Assembly: GCA_025769875.1 (NCBI GenBank)
Contig: JAGFNK010000219.1
Location: 1 to 64,000 of the forward strand
Length of the DNA stretch: 64,000 bases
Direction of reading: 5' to 3'
DNA from: Russula earlei
Taxonomy: Eukaryota; Basidiomycota; Agaricomycetes; Russulales; Russulaceae
The stretch's first letter is position 1; each line of letters opens with the position of its first letter. The position numbers and the translations under genes are program-made. Below are positions 53,225 to 64,000 of this stretch, one piece after another. A model generated the notes under the pieces. It did not search any database, was not told the DNA's origin, and saw nothing but the letters and a program-made list of their open reading frames with translations.

Positions 53225-55384
53225 TCAACGTGTTAGAGAATCAGCGACAATAAGCTCTTCTGCCCTTTTATCCCTTGGGATAATAGAGCAACGGAAAGAG
53301 TGCGGACGGCTAAAAACCAAAAAAAAAAAAAAAAAAAACAGACCGTCAGCTCAGAATCCTCCGCACACGACGAAAGAGGCGTGACAACAGTACCTTATCG
53401 CACCACCTATATATGTAAACCCTTCAGGCCCTCCATCAGCGTCTTGTCCCTTCTCAATATTGAAAACAGAGAGCAAAGACGCGATAATGATGAAGAATGT
53501 CCCATCAACAACGTGCCTCCCAGGACAGATACGCTTTCCGAACCCGAATGCTGACATCAACAACGGATCCTCACGCAAGCTTCCATCCGCGTTCAGGAAC
53601 CGCCCAGGTATGAACGAATCCGGTTCAGGGTACATCTCCGGATCATGGAACATCGCCCTACACAACGGTTCAAACAGTCCGAAAGACACATGGCGGATAC
53701 CGTACCATACATTTCCAAATACCATCGTTCCTGGCGATGTGGAATGACCATTCGTGAAGGAGATAATACGCAAAAACTACTAACCCTTGGGAATAAACAA
53801 ACCCTCGTAGACATCATCCTTTGTGGTTGCGTGGGGCACGGCTATGCATCGTGAAGTCACGTCCCATGGATACTCACCGGATGATAAACTTACCGAGAGG
53901 TACGACAGGTCTCCACCTTAGGACCTCTTTGCATATGGCATCAACGAATGGCAACGCTGGACGATCTTCAAATGTTGGCAGTCGCTCTCTTTTAGTAACC
54001 ATGTCGAGTTCCTGCTGTGCTATTTTCTGGATGGCCGGATGGAGCAAAACTGCTACGAAGAAGGACATAATGAAGACACTGTCTAAAAATACGATGAATT
54101 GGTCGGAATGGCATACTCGCAGATACAGATCTCCGCTTAGATACGTACCGTGTCCGTTCCAGCTGCGAAAAGTTTATCAACCCGGTACAAAGCATCAATG
54201 AATCACTCACCTGCATACATCGATGCTAAAGCTCCAGCAAGCGCCTCGTCTGCCTTTTCGCGTTCTTGCCCCTTTAGGTTCTCCATCTCTTGAAGGCCCT
54301 CGAGAGCGAGTGATGGTTGGGCGGTACCATTCAGCTAAAGAAGATGAATTCCCGAACACGCACGAAAACCCAACCATTTGCTCACTATGCCTTCTTTGAC
54401 GAATGCCATCGGTGCATGCAGAACCTCCTGTCCTATGTCATAGCCGTAACGGGCAAGTGGCTTATAGCTAAACCACGGCAGCCATTCAGGAATGTGTCGT
54501 ACTGAAGTGAAGTGTTGCAAAATTCATGAATCCAACCCGCGATACAGAGAACACTCACAGAAGGGAAGATCATTAACGAGAAGAGCACCTGGAAGGACAG
54601 TGTCGGCTCCAAGTCGGGCCATTTTTCTAGCAACATCGATCTTCCTATCATTGCGCCCCTGGACTTCGTATCCATATCCCATTCCCATGATTACCGTTCC
54701 TAACAGGCTGGACATTCGGGAAATAATTAGCCAAACCCGATGGCGCCAGTAGGAATACCACGAACTATCCGAGGTGGGCCTCCCACTCATTTGGGTTTTC
54801 CAACAGCTGAGTGAGAAGAACGCGCGCCTTCGTTTCCTGCAAAGGTCGATACGCCGCAATTGCACCTGGTCGAAGGCCGCGGTCTAGGAGTTTACGAGCC
54901 TGACGCCAATCATCGGTGTATCTTGCAAGAGTCACGTTCCATTGCCACCCCATCCTGGACGATATTAGAGACCGATGGAGGAACGCTCTTCTCGAACACA
55001 TACATCTCGTGGAAGGGAACGGTCGGTCGATCAGAATAGATCTCACCACGCTTTTCGAACAACTCTTTAGTTGCTTTGCTGGTGTTCAATACGACGATGA
55101 CTTGGCCAAAGACACGAAAAGATATGACATCTCCTGAGAACCTTTTTGTGAGAGTGGGTGTACCTAAGAATTGAGTGATTCATACCGTATTTTTTTGCAA
55201 GCGCCGAGAATTGAAGCCAGGCAAACTCCTTTGGTATGTCAAAGAGGTTGCCGATCAAGGGAAGGGGTGGCGGTCCAGGAGGGTAAGGGATTCCCCCTCT
55301 CCTCTGAAAGTCACGTATAGCGAAGAATGCGGTAAGAGAAGCAACGAGAACAAGGAGATCGAGGAGGAAGATGGAGAGGGCCAT
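53225..55384 (-). CDS. Cytochrome P450 B (CYP64-like), multi-exon
   Basis: Start at ATG 55384: a membrane anchor (LLDLLVLVASLTAFFAI) and hinge YPPGPPPLPLIGNLFDIPKE. Further exons encode ISFRVFGQVIVVLNTSKATK, IYSDRPTVPFHEM, MGWQWNVTLARYTDDWRQAR, the I-helix AGTDT, the ExxR helix CKEVLRWRPVVPLG, PEPDSFIPGRFLN, and the heme loop FGFGKRICPGRH with its Cys ligand. The last exon ends at 53225 (EELIVADSLTR) after an intron whose pyrimidine tract is a run of 20 T (53338-53319). All key motifs are intact. ER monooxygenase, substrate unknown. Tandem with P450 C and D, same strand; a duplicate of C by sequence and by flanks. Confidence 0.9.
53319..53338 (+). repeat. A20 homopolymer inside the last intron of P450 B
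   Basis: Twenty consecutive A on the plus strand, T on the coding strand just before the acceptor TTTTTAG. Absent from the same intron of P450 C and D. Confidence 0.9.
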
Positions 55385-55639
55385 TATGACGACTGGGATT
55401 AACGTGTTAATCGAGGCGGAAGAGAGTTGTGGAACAGTTTTGCCTTTTCATCACCTTTTAAGATGTCGCGGGAGCGAGGAGAGGGTATTGAAGGAGAAGC
55501 TCGAGGAAAAACACGGGTACGATGAGTGTAAGACTTCACCTTCCGTTTGCAAAATGGCACGCTTGCAAACCGAATAAGACGTACCCGCCTCTACCAACGT
55601 TCTCTCTAAACCGAGCCCTGTCGGCGTTACGACTCTCGT
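55385..55639. other. Promoter region of P450 B
   Basis: No gene. Should hold the promoter of P450 B on the minus strand; no clear TATA box is seen. Confidence 0.35.
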
Positions 55640-56373
55640 TGATACCGCGTGCCCAAGTGGGCGTAAAGGCGAAGGCCGCGAATGGTGAATTTTCGAATCT
55701 TCCCGTCACGCATACACGACGGGCGGGAAGGGATAAGTCGACTCTGCTTATAGCAACTCAGTGGATAAAGTAAAATATTTCAAGTGCTGAGTAGGCTCTG
55801 TTGCAGCCACAAATTATATTACATAAGTAATGACTTAAGTTGAGCACGAAAAATGTGACAAAAAGGTTAAATATGGACAATCTACTCATTCCAGCACAAC
55901 ATTTACCCTAGCCTGGCTAAAAGTTGTGCCAGAATGAGTAGACTGTCCTTATTTTTCTCAACTAAAGTCATTACTTATGTAATATAATTTGTGGCCACAA
56001 CAGAGCCTACTCAGCACTTGAAATATTTTACTTTTATTGTCCACTGAGTTGACTATAAGCAGACTTGACTTATCCCTTCCTGCCCATCTATCATGATAGA
56101 AGCCACTTGTCTTTTCCTCCTACACCTCGACAACTCTCTATGATTCCCTACAATTCTCGCAACTGTCAGCTCTTGAATGTACTACAAGATCCTAGGTCTC
56201 TTTACAGGTATATAAACCATATGAAGGTCTCATTAAGAGGCCAAGTCAAATCTCCTGTCTAGTTACCAGACAATCAATTCTATTCTTCTCATAACTGCCT
56301 GACTACCAGTTGCCTCTACCATTGAACACTCAACGAGTCTAATAGATCATTGTCCTACCCGACGGCGGTGACA
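55640..56373 (+). repeat. Solo LTR of the Gypsy-1 family, split by a foldback element
   Basis: Starts TGATACCGC (55640) and ends GGCGGTGACA (56373), with a perfect target duplication CTCGT (55635-55639 / 56374-56378). The LTR part matches 7662-8014, including GTATATAAACC. It proves the termini of the Gypsy-1 family and shows that a full element was once here and left by LTR-LTR recombination. Confidence 0.92.
55715..56095. mobile_element. Foldback/MITE-like element, copy 2, inside the solo LTR
   Basis: Inverted-repeat arms share CACGAC-GG, GGATAAGTCGACTCTGC, AAGTGCTGAGTAGG and TTATGTAATATAATTTGTGG with 35364-35769. The centre (ATTTACCCTAGCCTGGCTAAA) is the reverse complement of the centre of copy 1. 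The trinucleotide ATA flanks both ends (55712-55714; 56096-56098), suggesting a 3-bp target duplication. Confidence 0.8.
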
Positions 56374-56378
56374 CTCGT

Positions 56379-57231
56379 CGTCCAACCCCGTACATACCCG
56401 CTCCTTCGACTTGATCCCACGTATGTGTCGCCCTTAGTTCAACGTGGCCTTCTTTTTCTCTTTTCAAGGACTTGACCTTTTCTCCCCGCCTTCGGAACTG
56501 CTTGCCTCATCATAGTATGTTATCGGCTCGGTCGTAAGAACAGGACGAGTAGCGAATTCACTTGGAGCCCTCGAACGCCCCCCTTCGTGGTCTCCCTTGT
56601 CGTGCCTGCGTTTCGGCTCTGTTCTGCCATGCTGACCATGCACCGCCCTCTCACGCATTCCGTCTTCGTGGATGCTACCTCTAGCGTTCCGACAATGTAT
56701 GTACCGTCGATATCTCGTACCTCAGCTCTCCGCCGCCATCCTTGTCCCTCGCCCCTTTGGTCCCGCCCGCGTTCCGACCCTGCACCTCGGCTAACCACTT
56801 TGCAGGATTATTCTGAGAAAGATGTGCCACGAGATAACCCCATGAAGGCGACGTGGGCAACTGCCTATTCGCTGTCTAGAAAGCAAGCAAGCATTGCGAC
56901 CTCCCTTGACTGAAGCGAGCGAGCACATGAAATGGTGCAACTGACGTCTTTGAGCTGCTGTTCCATCGCACCGACGTAAAGGTTTGCTATTCACGAGTTC
57001 AGGCCGATACCGAGACTGTGAACTATGGGACTTGAGATCTTGATGCATCACAAGCACAATACATCGGTCCTTTAAGGGAGCTAATGTAGACATTCAAGAT
57101 TTGCCATTTGCGCCAAGATATTTCCTGAGAGTCAAGGGGTATTTGCCCACCCCGTTGAAATCAACAGTGCCTCGCATAGCGGAACACGAGCGAGCGATAC
57201 ATGGCCGCGTGATGAGTGATGTACAAAGGTA
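56379..57231. other. Intergenic, duplicated relative to 52100-52560
   Basis: A plus frame (56587-56913, MVSLVVPAFRLCSAMLTMHR) is open, but its 3' part is part of the block duplication and is not conserved as protein in the other copy, so I do not call it a gene. Confidence 0.4.
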
Positions 57232-58318
57232 CTACTTGACAAAGCGGGACATAAATTTCCTTCGAACGAAGGAATGAGCAGAGGCATGATCGCTTAAGGA
57301 GACCCACTCACTTATGGAACTCGGTCCGAAGAAGATCGTTGACGAACTGACCACCCCGGGGATTTTCCTTCTCATTCGCCGCCTGATTTTTGAAAATGAG
57401 ATCTGGGGACCAAAAGCGCGAGCGAAAGCGTCAATTCCTTCGTCCATCCGGGGACATTTCCACGCACCGTCGTCCCAGCGCCGCTTCACGGAAAAGGTGC
57501 CCGGCGCGGTCGTGTTGATGCCCGGCGCGTTGCCGAGAGCGGCGGCGAGATTGAGCAAAGGATTCGCTGTTGCTATTCGGGCGTCGCGTTCGGCCTCCGT
57601 CGCTTCAGCTTCAGCTTGCTCCACACGCGCTTTGTCGGCCGCACGCTCGCGCTTTATCTTCTCCAGTTCCCGAAACAGCTCCGCCGTTTCGTCCTCCTCA
57701 TCGTCGTCGTCGTCGTCGTCGTCATCATTATCGTTGTCGCCGTCGCCGTCGCCATTTTCATCACCACCACCGTCTTTGTCCGACCTTTTTGGGTGCCCGC
57801 TGTTCGACGGCGTGAGGACGTAAGTGCAATTCGGAGAGAACGCTACAGCGCGGACGCACTCGGCACCCCCATTCGGGCCGTCCTCATCCCCGTCCCCGTC
57901 CCTGTCCCCGTCCCCGTCCTCGTCGCTATTCGCGTCTTTATCCATTTCTAACGCTTCTTGTAAAACCTTTCTCCGCTTGTTGGCCTCCTCGTCCTCGATC
58001 GCCGCTACGGCCGGCTGCGCATCCTCAACGGGCAACCCCGCCGCCTTGCGCTTCTTGGCCCGTGCCTCGGCCTCCGCTGCAAGGAGCTCCGCGCGTAGGT
58101 CGCTCCGCCTGACCTCGTCCACTGAGGTCTGGCCAGACTGTCTGGGTTCCGATACGTAGAAATGAGTGAAAGGATGTCGAAGAGAGACTGAACAACGCCG
58201 CGGACCGGAATTTGAGCTTGGTATGCGCGGCCATGTCGCGCACTGAGTATTGGCGCGAGCCACCTTTAACTTCTCGCGCTTGCGCTGGATCCCACGTCGG
58301 TCTATGCGCTGTAGACAT
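57232..58318 (-). CDS. CWC15: Pre-mRNA splicing factor CWC15
   Basis: Core spliceosomal protein of the Prp19-associated complex; nuclear. N-terminus MSTAHRPTWDPAQAREVKGG, RQYSVRDMAAHTKLKFR is the CWC15 signature. After an intron (phase 2) comes SGQTSVDEVRRSDLRAELLA, then an acidic Gly/Asp stretch and Asp/Glu run, ELEKIKRERAADKARVEQAE, NPLLNLAAAL, and KRRWDD. Two more introns lead to LIFKNQAANEKENPRGGQFV, NDLLRTEFHK and KFMSRFVK (stop 57234-57232). A further small intron probably lies within the acidic region (GTGCGT...AACAG, near 57840). All conserved blocks are present, so the gene looks functional. It lies between P450 B and P450 C on the same strand. Confidence 0.93.
57700..57950 (-). repeat. 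Trinucleotide and hexanucleotide repeats in CWC15
   Basis: A (CGT)n run near 57703-57724 encodes poly-Asp; GTCCCC-type units near 57889-57920 encode alternating Gly/Asp/Asn. Both are in the acidic linker, where length is free to vary. Confidence 0.8.
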
Positions 58319-58529
58319 CTTGTGAACGAGCGGTGGGGGGACGAGGTGTGGGGGTGTTTCAGGAAGGACGTTGGGTCTGCTGACTAATCAATATCACCAG
58401 AACGAGCGTCCGCCAACCAAATGACTATTATTTGTTAATGCAGTCACACGGAAAGTGCGCTACTACCACATCATTTGCCCCGCACACCATTTAAAAGAAA
58501 AATCGAAGCGCGACATGAACCAAAGTAGT

Positions 58530-60640
58530 TCAACGTGTTAGGGCATCTGCGACAATAAGCTCTTCTGCCCTTTTGTCCCTTGCGACGATAGAGCAACGGA
58601 ATGAGTGCGGACGGCTGAAAATACTCAATCAGCTCTCCCCACACTACGGACGTGACGACAGTACCTTAAGGCACTACCGATATATGTGAACCTTTCAGGC
58701 CCTCCATTAGCGTCCTCAATATTGAAAACAGAGAGCAAAGACGCGATAATGATGAACAAAGTCCCATCGACCAAGTGCCTCCCAGGACAGATACGCTTTC
58801 CGAACCCGAATGCCGACATCAACAACGGATCCTCACGCAAGGTTCCATCCGCATTCAGGAACCGGTCAGGTTTGAATGAATCCGGTTCTGGGTATTTCTC
58901 TGGGTCATGTAGCATCGCCCTACACAACAGTCAAACACAAGCTGAAACATATCTGGCAGATGCCGCACCATACATTTCCAAATACCATCGTTCCTGACAA
59001 TGTAAATTGGTCATCCGAGAGGAAGATATGTACAAAACTACTAACCCTTGGGAATAAAGAAACCCTCGTATACATCATCTTTTGTGGTTGAATGGGGTAT
59101 AGCTGTGCACCGTGAGATAATGTCGCATGGACGATCACATTGGGATAAACTTACCGAGAGGTACGACAGGTCTCCACCTTAGGACTTCTTTGCATATGGC
59201 ATCAACGAATGGCAACGCTGGACGATCTTCGAATGTCGGTAGTCGCTCTCTTTTAGTAACCGCATCGAGTTCTTGTTGTGCCATTTTCTGGATGTCCGGA
59301 TGCAACAAACCTGCAACAACGAAAGTCATGATGGAAGATACCGTCTAAAATTGAGGATTTGGTCGGACTGGTATCCTGGTAGCCACAATCTTTGCGGAGA
59401 TACGTACCGTGTCAGTTCCGGCTATGAAAAGTTTGTCAACGTGGTCTAAGGAGTCAATTGGTCATTCACCTGCATACATCGTCCCAAGAGCTCCAGCGAG
59501 CACCTCCTCTGCCTGTTTGCGTTCTGCCACCCCGAGGTTCTCTATCTCTTGAAGACCCTCGAGAGCGAGTGATGGTTGTGCGGTGCCATCAAGCTAAGAA
59601 GAGTGAACTTCCATACACTCTAACGTACGACCGTTTACTCACTATGCCTTCTTTGACGAATGCCATCGGTGCATGCAGAACCTCCTGTCCTATGTCGTGG
59701 CCGTACCGAGCAAGTGGCTTATAGCTAAACCACGGCAGCCATTCTGGAATGTATCGCACTAATGTGAATTGTTGCAAAATTGGTGCATCCAACCCGCGAT
59801 ACAGAGAACACTCACAGAAGGGAAGATCATTAACGAGAAGAGCACCTGGAAGGACAGTGTCGGCTCCAAGTCGGGCCACTTTTCTAGCAACATCGATCTT
59901 CCTATCATTGGGCCCTTGGACTTCGTAACCATAACCCATTCCCATAATCAGCGTTCCTAACAGGCTGGACATTCGGGAAATGATTAGACAAACCTAATGG
60001 CGCAAGTAAGAATACCACGAACTAGCCGAGGTGGGCCTCCCACTCATTTGAATTTTCCAACAGCTGAGTGAGAAGAACGCGCGCCTTCGTTTCCTGCAAA
60101 GGTCGATACGCCGCAATTGCACCTGGTCGAAGGCCGCGGTCTAGGAGTTTACGAGCCTGGCGCCAATAATCGGTGTATCTTGCAAGGGGCACGTTCCACT
60201 GCCACTCCATCCTGGACAATATCAGAGACCGATGGAGGAACGCTCCTCTCGAACACATACATCTCGTGGAAGGGAACGGTCGGTCGATCAGAATAGATCT
60301 CACCACGCTTTTCGAACAACTCTTTAGTTGCTTTGCTGGTGTTCAATACGACGATGACTTGGCCGAAGACACGGAAAGATATGACATCTCCTGAGGACCT
60401 TTTGTGAGAGTGGGTGTACCTAGGAATTGAGTGATTCATACCGTATTTTTTTGCAAGCGCCGAGAATTGAAGCCAGGCAAACTCCTTTGGTATGTCAAAG
60501 AGGTTGCCGATCAAGGGAAGGGGTGGCGGTCCAGGAGGGTAAGGGATTCCCCCTCTCCTCTGATAGTCACGTATAGCGAAGAAGGCGGCAAGTGAAGACA
60601 CGATGACAAGGAGATTGAAGAGCAGCATAAGAAGGGCCAT
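58530..60640 (-). CDS. Cytochrome P450 C (CYP64-like), multi-exon
   Basis: Start at ATG 60640 (MALLMLLFNLLVIVSSLAAF), equal to the start of P450 B; the two upstream codons are not needed. The same exon series follows: YPPGPPPLPLIGNLFDIPKE, FGQVIVVLNTSKATKELFEK, EWQWNVPLARYTDYWRQARK, the I-helix AGTDT, CKEVLRWRPVVPLG, PEPDSFKPDRFLN, FGFGKRICPGRHLVDG, and a last exon ending at 58530. Very similar to P450 B at nucleotide level, including introns, so the duplication is fairly recent. Motifs intact. ER membrane monooxygenase of unknown substrate. CWC15 follows 212 bp downstream. Confidence 0.9.
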
Positions 60641-60646
60641 GATCAC

Positions 60647-62126
60647 AAGAGTGTGGGTCGTGGCGGGAGGGTGTTGTGGTGAAATAGTACAGATGTTTCA
60701 TCGCCTTATAGGTGTCCGGAGACGTAGCGCTGGCGATAAAATGAAATTGGTCAAGAGTGCCCGACGGGTACAGCGCCCATGGCCAGTGAATGAAAACACT
60801 GTTAGCAGTCACGGCACGTGGAGATATAAGCGCCTCGTAGGAGATACCAGGTACCGTCACATGTGAGCGCAGGATAGTTTACGACGACCAATTACACGTC
60901 CCAGTCGCCAGTTGTGGGGTGCCCATGGCCAGTAATCTAATCGTCTAACAGTCAAATACCTCATGCACACATTCATGCACAATGGGCATTTTATATTCTT
61001 AGCCGACTGAATTGTGACCCCGGCGCGATGCGACGGACTCGTCGGAAGATTCTGAGCTCCGGAGACAAACACAAATAACTTGTTCGCCTTCAGCGGACTT
61101 CAACCATGTCCAATTCCGTTTCAACAACCCCATCCATGTTACCGTATAACGATGGCGTTATCAATTCATCAATCCTGTCCCATCCCCAGTCGGATCTCGC
61201 TTTGCTGAACCCAGAACTCATTCCTTGATCTCGCATCTCGCGAACTTCGGCGTAAAAGGCGCGAGTGTCCACATGTGAACAATACGTCATCCCAACTGCT
61301 CGCTGAATTCCTCATGTCTTTGTTTCTCTCCAATCTAAAGTGTGGCTACTATCTAGGGGGTTCTCAGCAGTGCTGCACATTATACAGACCTGCTCTCTTC
61401 TCGATGACGCAGCACCACTGGGGGCTATGCGAATCGCAAGAACCAAAATGTTCTAATTGACCGCAAATTATAGTTTGCCGTCGATTCTCAGTGATGATCA
61501 GCACTGGGTCTCGTCCTCTTCACTGCCATCACACCATGGCCATAGCGATCGGCATCCTCCCGCGACCTTTGTGTGTCCTCTTTCTTCGTGATCGGGTACT
61601 GATCCGGTCGTCTGACAGTTCCCGACAGTTATGAGAGATCCCACCCCTGGCGCTGTCGTATCAAGTGGGCGCACTCAGTGGTGCGCATGTAGTTTCTCTT
61701 TGCACTGTCCATCGAGACATTCGATGGGTTCAGCCTGGGAAAGTTCGGGCTGCATCCTTCTGGATCTGTGTGACACGCCATCTTGTTGAAAATCTGCGAG
61801 CATGCAGTGACGTCCTACTGCAACTCATCTGCCATCAATCTGGGAGGGTAAAACACCATGTCTTTTGGATACTGCCATAAGCAAGCAAACATTGCTTACA
61901 GCGTGACCCAGCTTCCAGAAGCTCACAGAGGATGAGCACAGCCCCAGCCGGGTCCAGCCATTATGCCCACAAATTACGAGTAAATGCATGAATTATAGGA
62001 CTTCAACAGTCGGACAACTGCGCTACCTACAACACTTCGCCAAGTATCAGCCTCAGGAAAGACAGTATTAACATGTCTAGCGCGGCATAAACAAAATGAG
62101 ATCGAGATAAACAATGACCGGATTGT
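60647..62126. other. Intergenic between P450 C and P450 D
   Basis: No gene is certain. A short minus frame (61290-61090) reads DTRAFYAEVREMRDQGMSSG and LYGNMDGVVETELDMVEVR, which looks protein-like and may be an exon or gene remnant, but I cannot name it. Confidence 0.4.
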
Positions 62127-64000
62127 TCAGCATGCCAAGGTATCGGCAACGATAAGTTCTTCTGAATTTTTATCCCTCGGAACAAAAGAGCAACGGAATG
62201 AGTGGGGACGGCTGAAAAGGCGAACGCACTCTGTCAGCGTCCTGAGTCTCACATTTACAATCCACAGGTGTTGACAGTACCTTACAGCTGTACCTGTATA
62301 TGGAAACTGGTCAGGCCCTCCAGTGTCCTTGCATTTCTCGATATTGAAAACGGAGAGCAAGGACGCGATAACGATGAACAACGTGGCATCTACGAAGTGC
62401 CTTCCAGGGCAGATACGTTTTCCAAATCCGAATGCCGACGTCAAGTAGGTATCATCACGCAATCTTCCATCCGCGTTCAGGAACCGCTCAGGTTTGAACG
62501 ATTCCGGTTCTGGGTAAATCTCCGGGTCATGTAGCAACGCCCTATATTATTGAGTGTCGAGGACGAGCTGGAAGAATAGGCCAGATATCGCACCATACGT
62601 TCCCGATTACCAGCGCTCCTGACGATGTAGACCGGCCGTTAAAAAATACATGATACGACAGGAAAACGAACCTTTGGGGATAAAGAAACCCTCGTAGACG
62701 TCAGCTTTCGTGGTTGCATGGGGTATCGCTGTGGATGGATATATAATCATCATCTTTCGTTGCCCGTCACAATGTAGGAAACCCTACCAAGAGGAACGAC
62801 GGGCCTCCACCTCTGAACTTCCATGCATATTGCATCAATAAATGGCAACGCTGGACGATCTTCGAATGTCGGCAGTCGCTCTCTTTTCGTAACCGCATCG
62901 AGGTCCCGTTGTGCCATTTTCTGGATGTCCGGATGCAACAAAACTGCAACGATGAAGGTCATGATGGAAGATACCGTCTTAAAGTGAGCATTGGTCAGAC
63001 TGGTATCATCCAGTCATAATTATGCCTGGATGCGTACCGTATCATTTCCGGCTATGGAAAGGTCATCAACGTGGTGTAGGGAGTCAATTGGTCGCTCACC
63101 TGAATACATCGATCCTAGAGCTCCAGCGAGCACCTCTTCTGCCTTTTCGTGTTTTGATGCGTTGACGTTCTCTATCTCTTGGAGACCATTAAGAGCGAGT
63201 GAGGGCTGAGCAGTGCCATTGACCTAAAGAAGAATGAGCTTCCAAACATGCTCAAAAGCCTGATAAATGTCTCACTATGCCTTCTTTGACGAATGCCATT
63301 GGCGCATGCAGGACCTCCTGTCCTAGATCGTAACCATAACGGGCAATTGGTTTATAGCTCAACCACGGCAGCCATTCAGGAATGTATCGTACTGATGTTT
63401 GTTGCAAAATTGACGTATCCAACCCGCAAAGAAAAAAAGGACACTCACAGAAGGGAAGATCGTTAACGAGAAGAGCACCTGGAAGGACTGTGTCGGCTCC
63501 CAGTTGGGCCATTTTTCTGGCAACATCCATCTTCCTGTCATTGCGTCCTGCGACCTCGTAACCATACCCCATTCCTAATATTAGGACTGCTGACATGCTG
63601 GACAATTGTAGAACATAATCAGAAGAACAAAACTGTGCAAGCACGAATGTAACGAACTATCTGAGATGGGCCTCCCATTCATTTGAATTTTCCAACAGCT
63701 GAGTGAGAAGAACGCGCGCATTCGTTTGCAGCAATGGATGATACCCAGCAATTGCTCCTGGTCGAAGTCCACGCTCGAGCAGCTTGCGCGACTGACGCCA
63801 ATACTCAGTGTATCGTGCAATCACCACGACCCATTCCCATCCCATCCTGGCCGTCATCAGAAATGATGCAAGGACCGTAATCTCGAATACATACATGTCA
63901 TGGATCGGAATCGTAGGGCGATCGGAATAGATGTCACCGCGTCTTTCGAGCAACTCCTTACTTGCTTTGCTGCTGTTCAAAACGACGATGACCTGGCCAA
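62127..64000 (-). CDS. Cytochrome P450 D (CYP64-like), 5' end outside the window
   Basis: The window begins inside FGQVIVVLNSSKASKELLER; the anchor exon lies beyond 64000. It continues IYSDRPTIPIHDM, MGWEWVVVIARYTEYWRQSR, GMGYGYEVAGRNDRKMDVAR, the I-helix AGNDT (where B and C have AGTDT), the ExxR helix CMEVQRWRPVVPLG, PEPESFKPERFLN, and FGFGKRICPGRHFVDA. The last exon (SFRCSFVPRDKNSEELIVAD) ends at 62127. All catalytic motifs are intact. It is more distant from B and C than they are from each other. Same strand and same presumed ER role. Confidence 0.88.

Noticed and set aside
57314..58159. Plus-strand Ser/Val-rich frames over CWC15
   Set aside because: Antisense reading of the acidic repeat region; the minus-strand gene fully explains it.

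Overview
This is fungal nuclear DNA, most likely from an Agaricomycete (Basidiomycota). The evidence is dense short introns of about 45 to 70 nt, a family of CYP64-like P450s typical of wood-decay and litter basidiomycetes, a Pus9/Rib2-type pseudouridine synthase with 9 small exons, and Ty3/Gypsy chromoviruses and a Ty1/Copia element of basidiomycete style. The order within Agaricomycetes cannot be settled by eye.

Layout. 0-1 kb: 3' end of a fungal transcription factor gene (minus strand), cut off by Gypsy-1 (1021-8014), a 7.0 kb LTR element with decayed frames. 8-10.3 kb: intergenic, with a promoter-like stretch. 10.3-12.5 kb: P450 A (plus). 13.7-14.0 kb: first of three copies of a small secreted-protein gene (the others are at 35.0 and 41.6 kb). 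14.6-34.5 kb: a nest of retroelements four deep. An old Gypsy relic (Gypsy-3) is split by a solo LTR (21447-33706). That LTR is split by an almost intact Gypsy-2 (21879-33544, minus). Gypsy-2 is split inside its integrase by a Copia element (24872-29138) with essentially identical LTRs but a ruined interior. 35.4-35.8 kb: a foldback/MITE element. 36.1-38.1 kb: pseudouridine synthase copy A. 38-42 kb: repeat debris and secreted-protein copy 3. 42.5-45.5 kb: a dead pogo-like DNA transposon, abutting a second dead DDE transposon (45.5-48.1 kb). 48.5-50.9 kb: an almost identical second copy (B) of the pseudouridine synthase block. 51.2-64 kb: the gene-rich end, with an NTF2-like gene, a tandem cluster of three related P450 genes (B, C, D; minus strand), splicing factor gene CWC15, a decayed CWC15 copy, and a solo LTR carrying a second foldback element.

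How it works together. The host genes are ordinary housekeeping (tRNA modification, pre-mRNA splicing) plus accessory metabolism (ER-anchored P450s) and a fast-changing secreted family. The region has grown by transposition and segmental duplication: P450+CWC15 was duplicated as one block, and the pseudouridine synthase block was duplicated about 12.65 kb apart. I see no tRNA, rRNA or CRISPR. The most interesting items are the secreted-protein family (conserved promoter, signal-peptide exon and 55-nt intron, unrelated C-termini), the post-pol zinc-knuckle ORF and U_UUU_UUG frameshift site of Gypsy-2, and the Copia element whose primer site matches the anticodon arm of initiator tRNA-Met.
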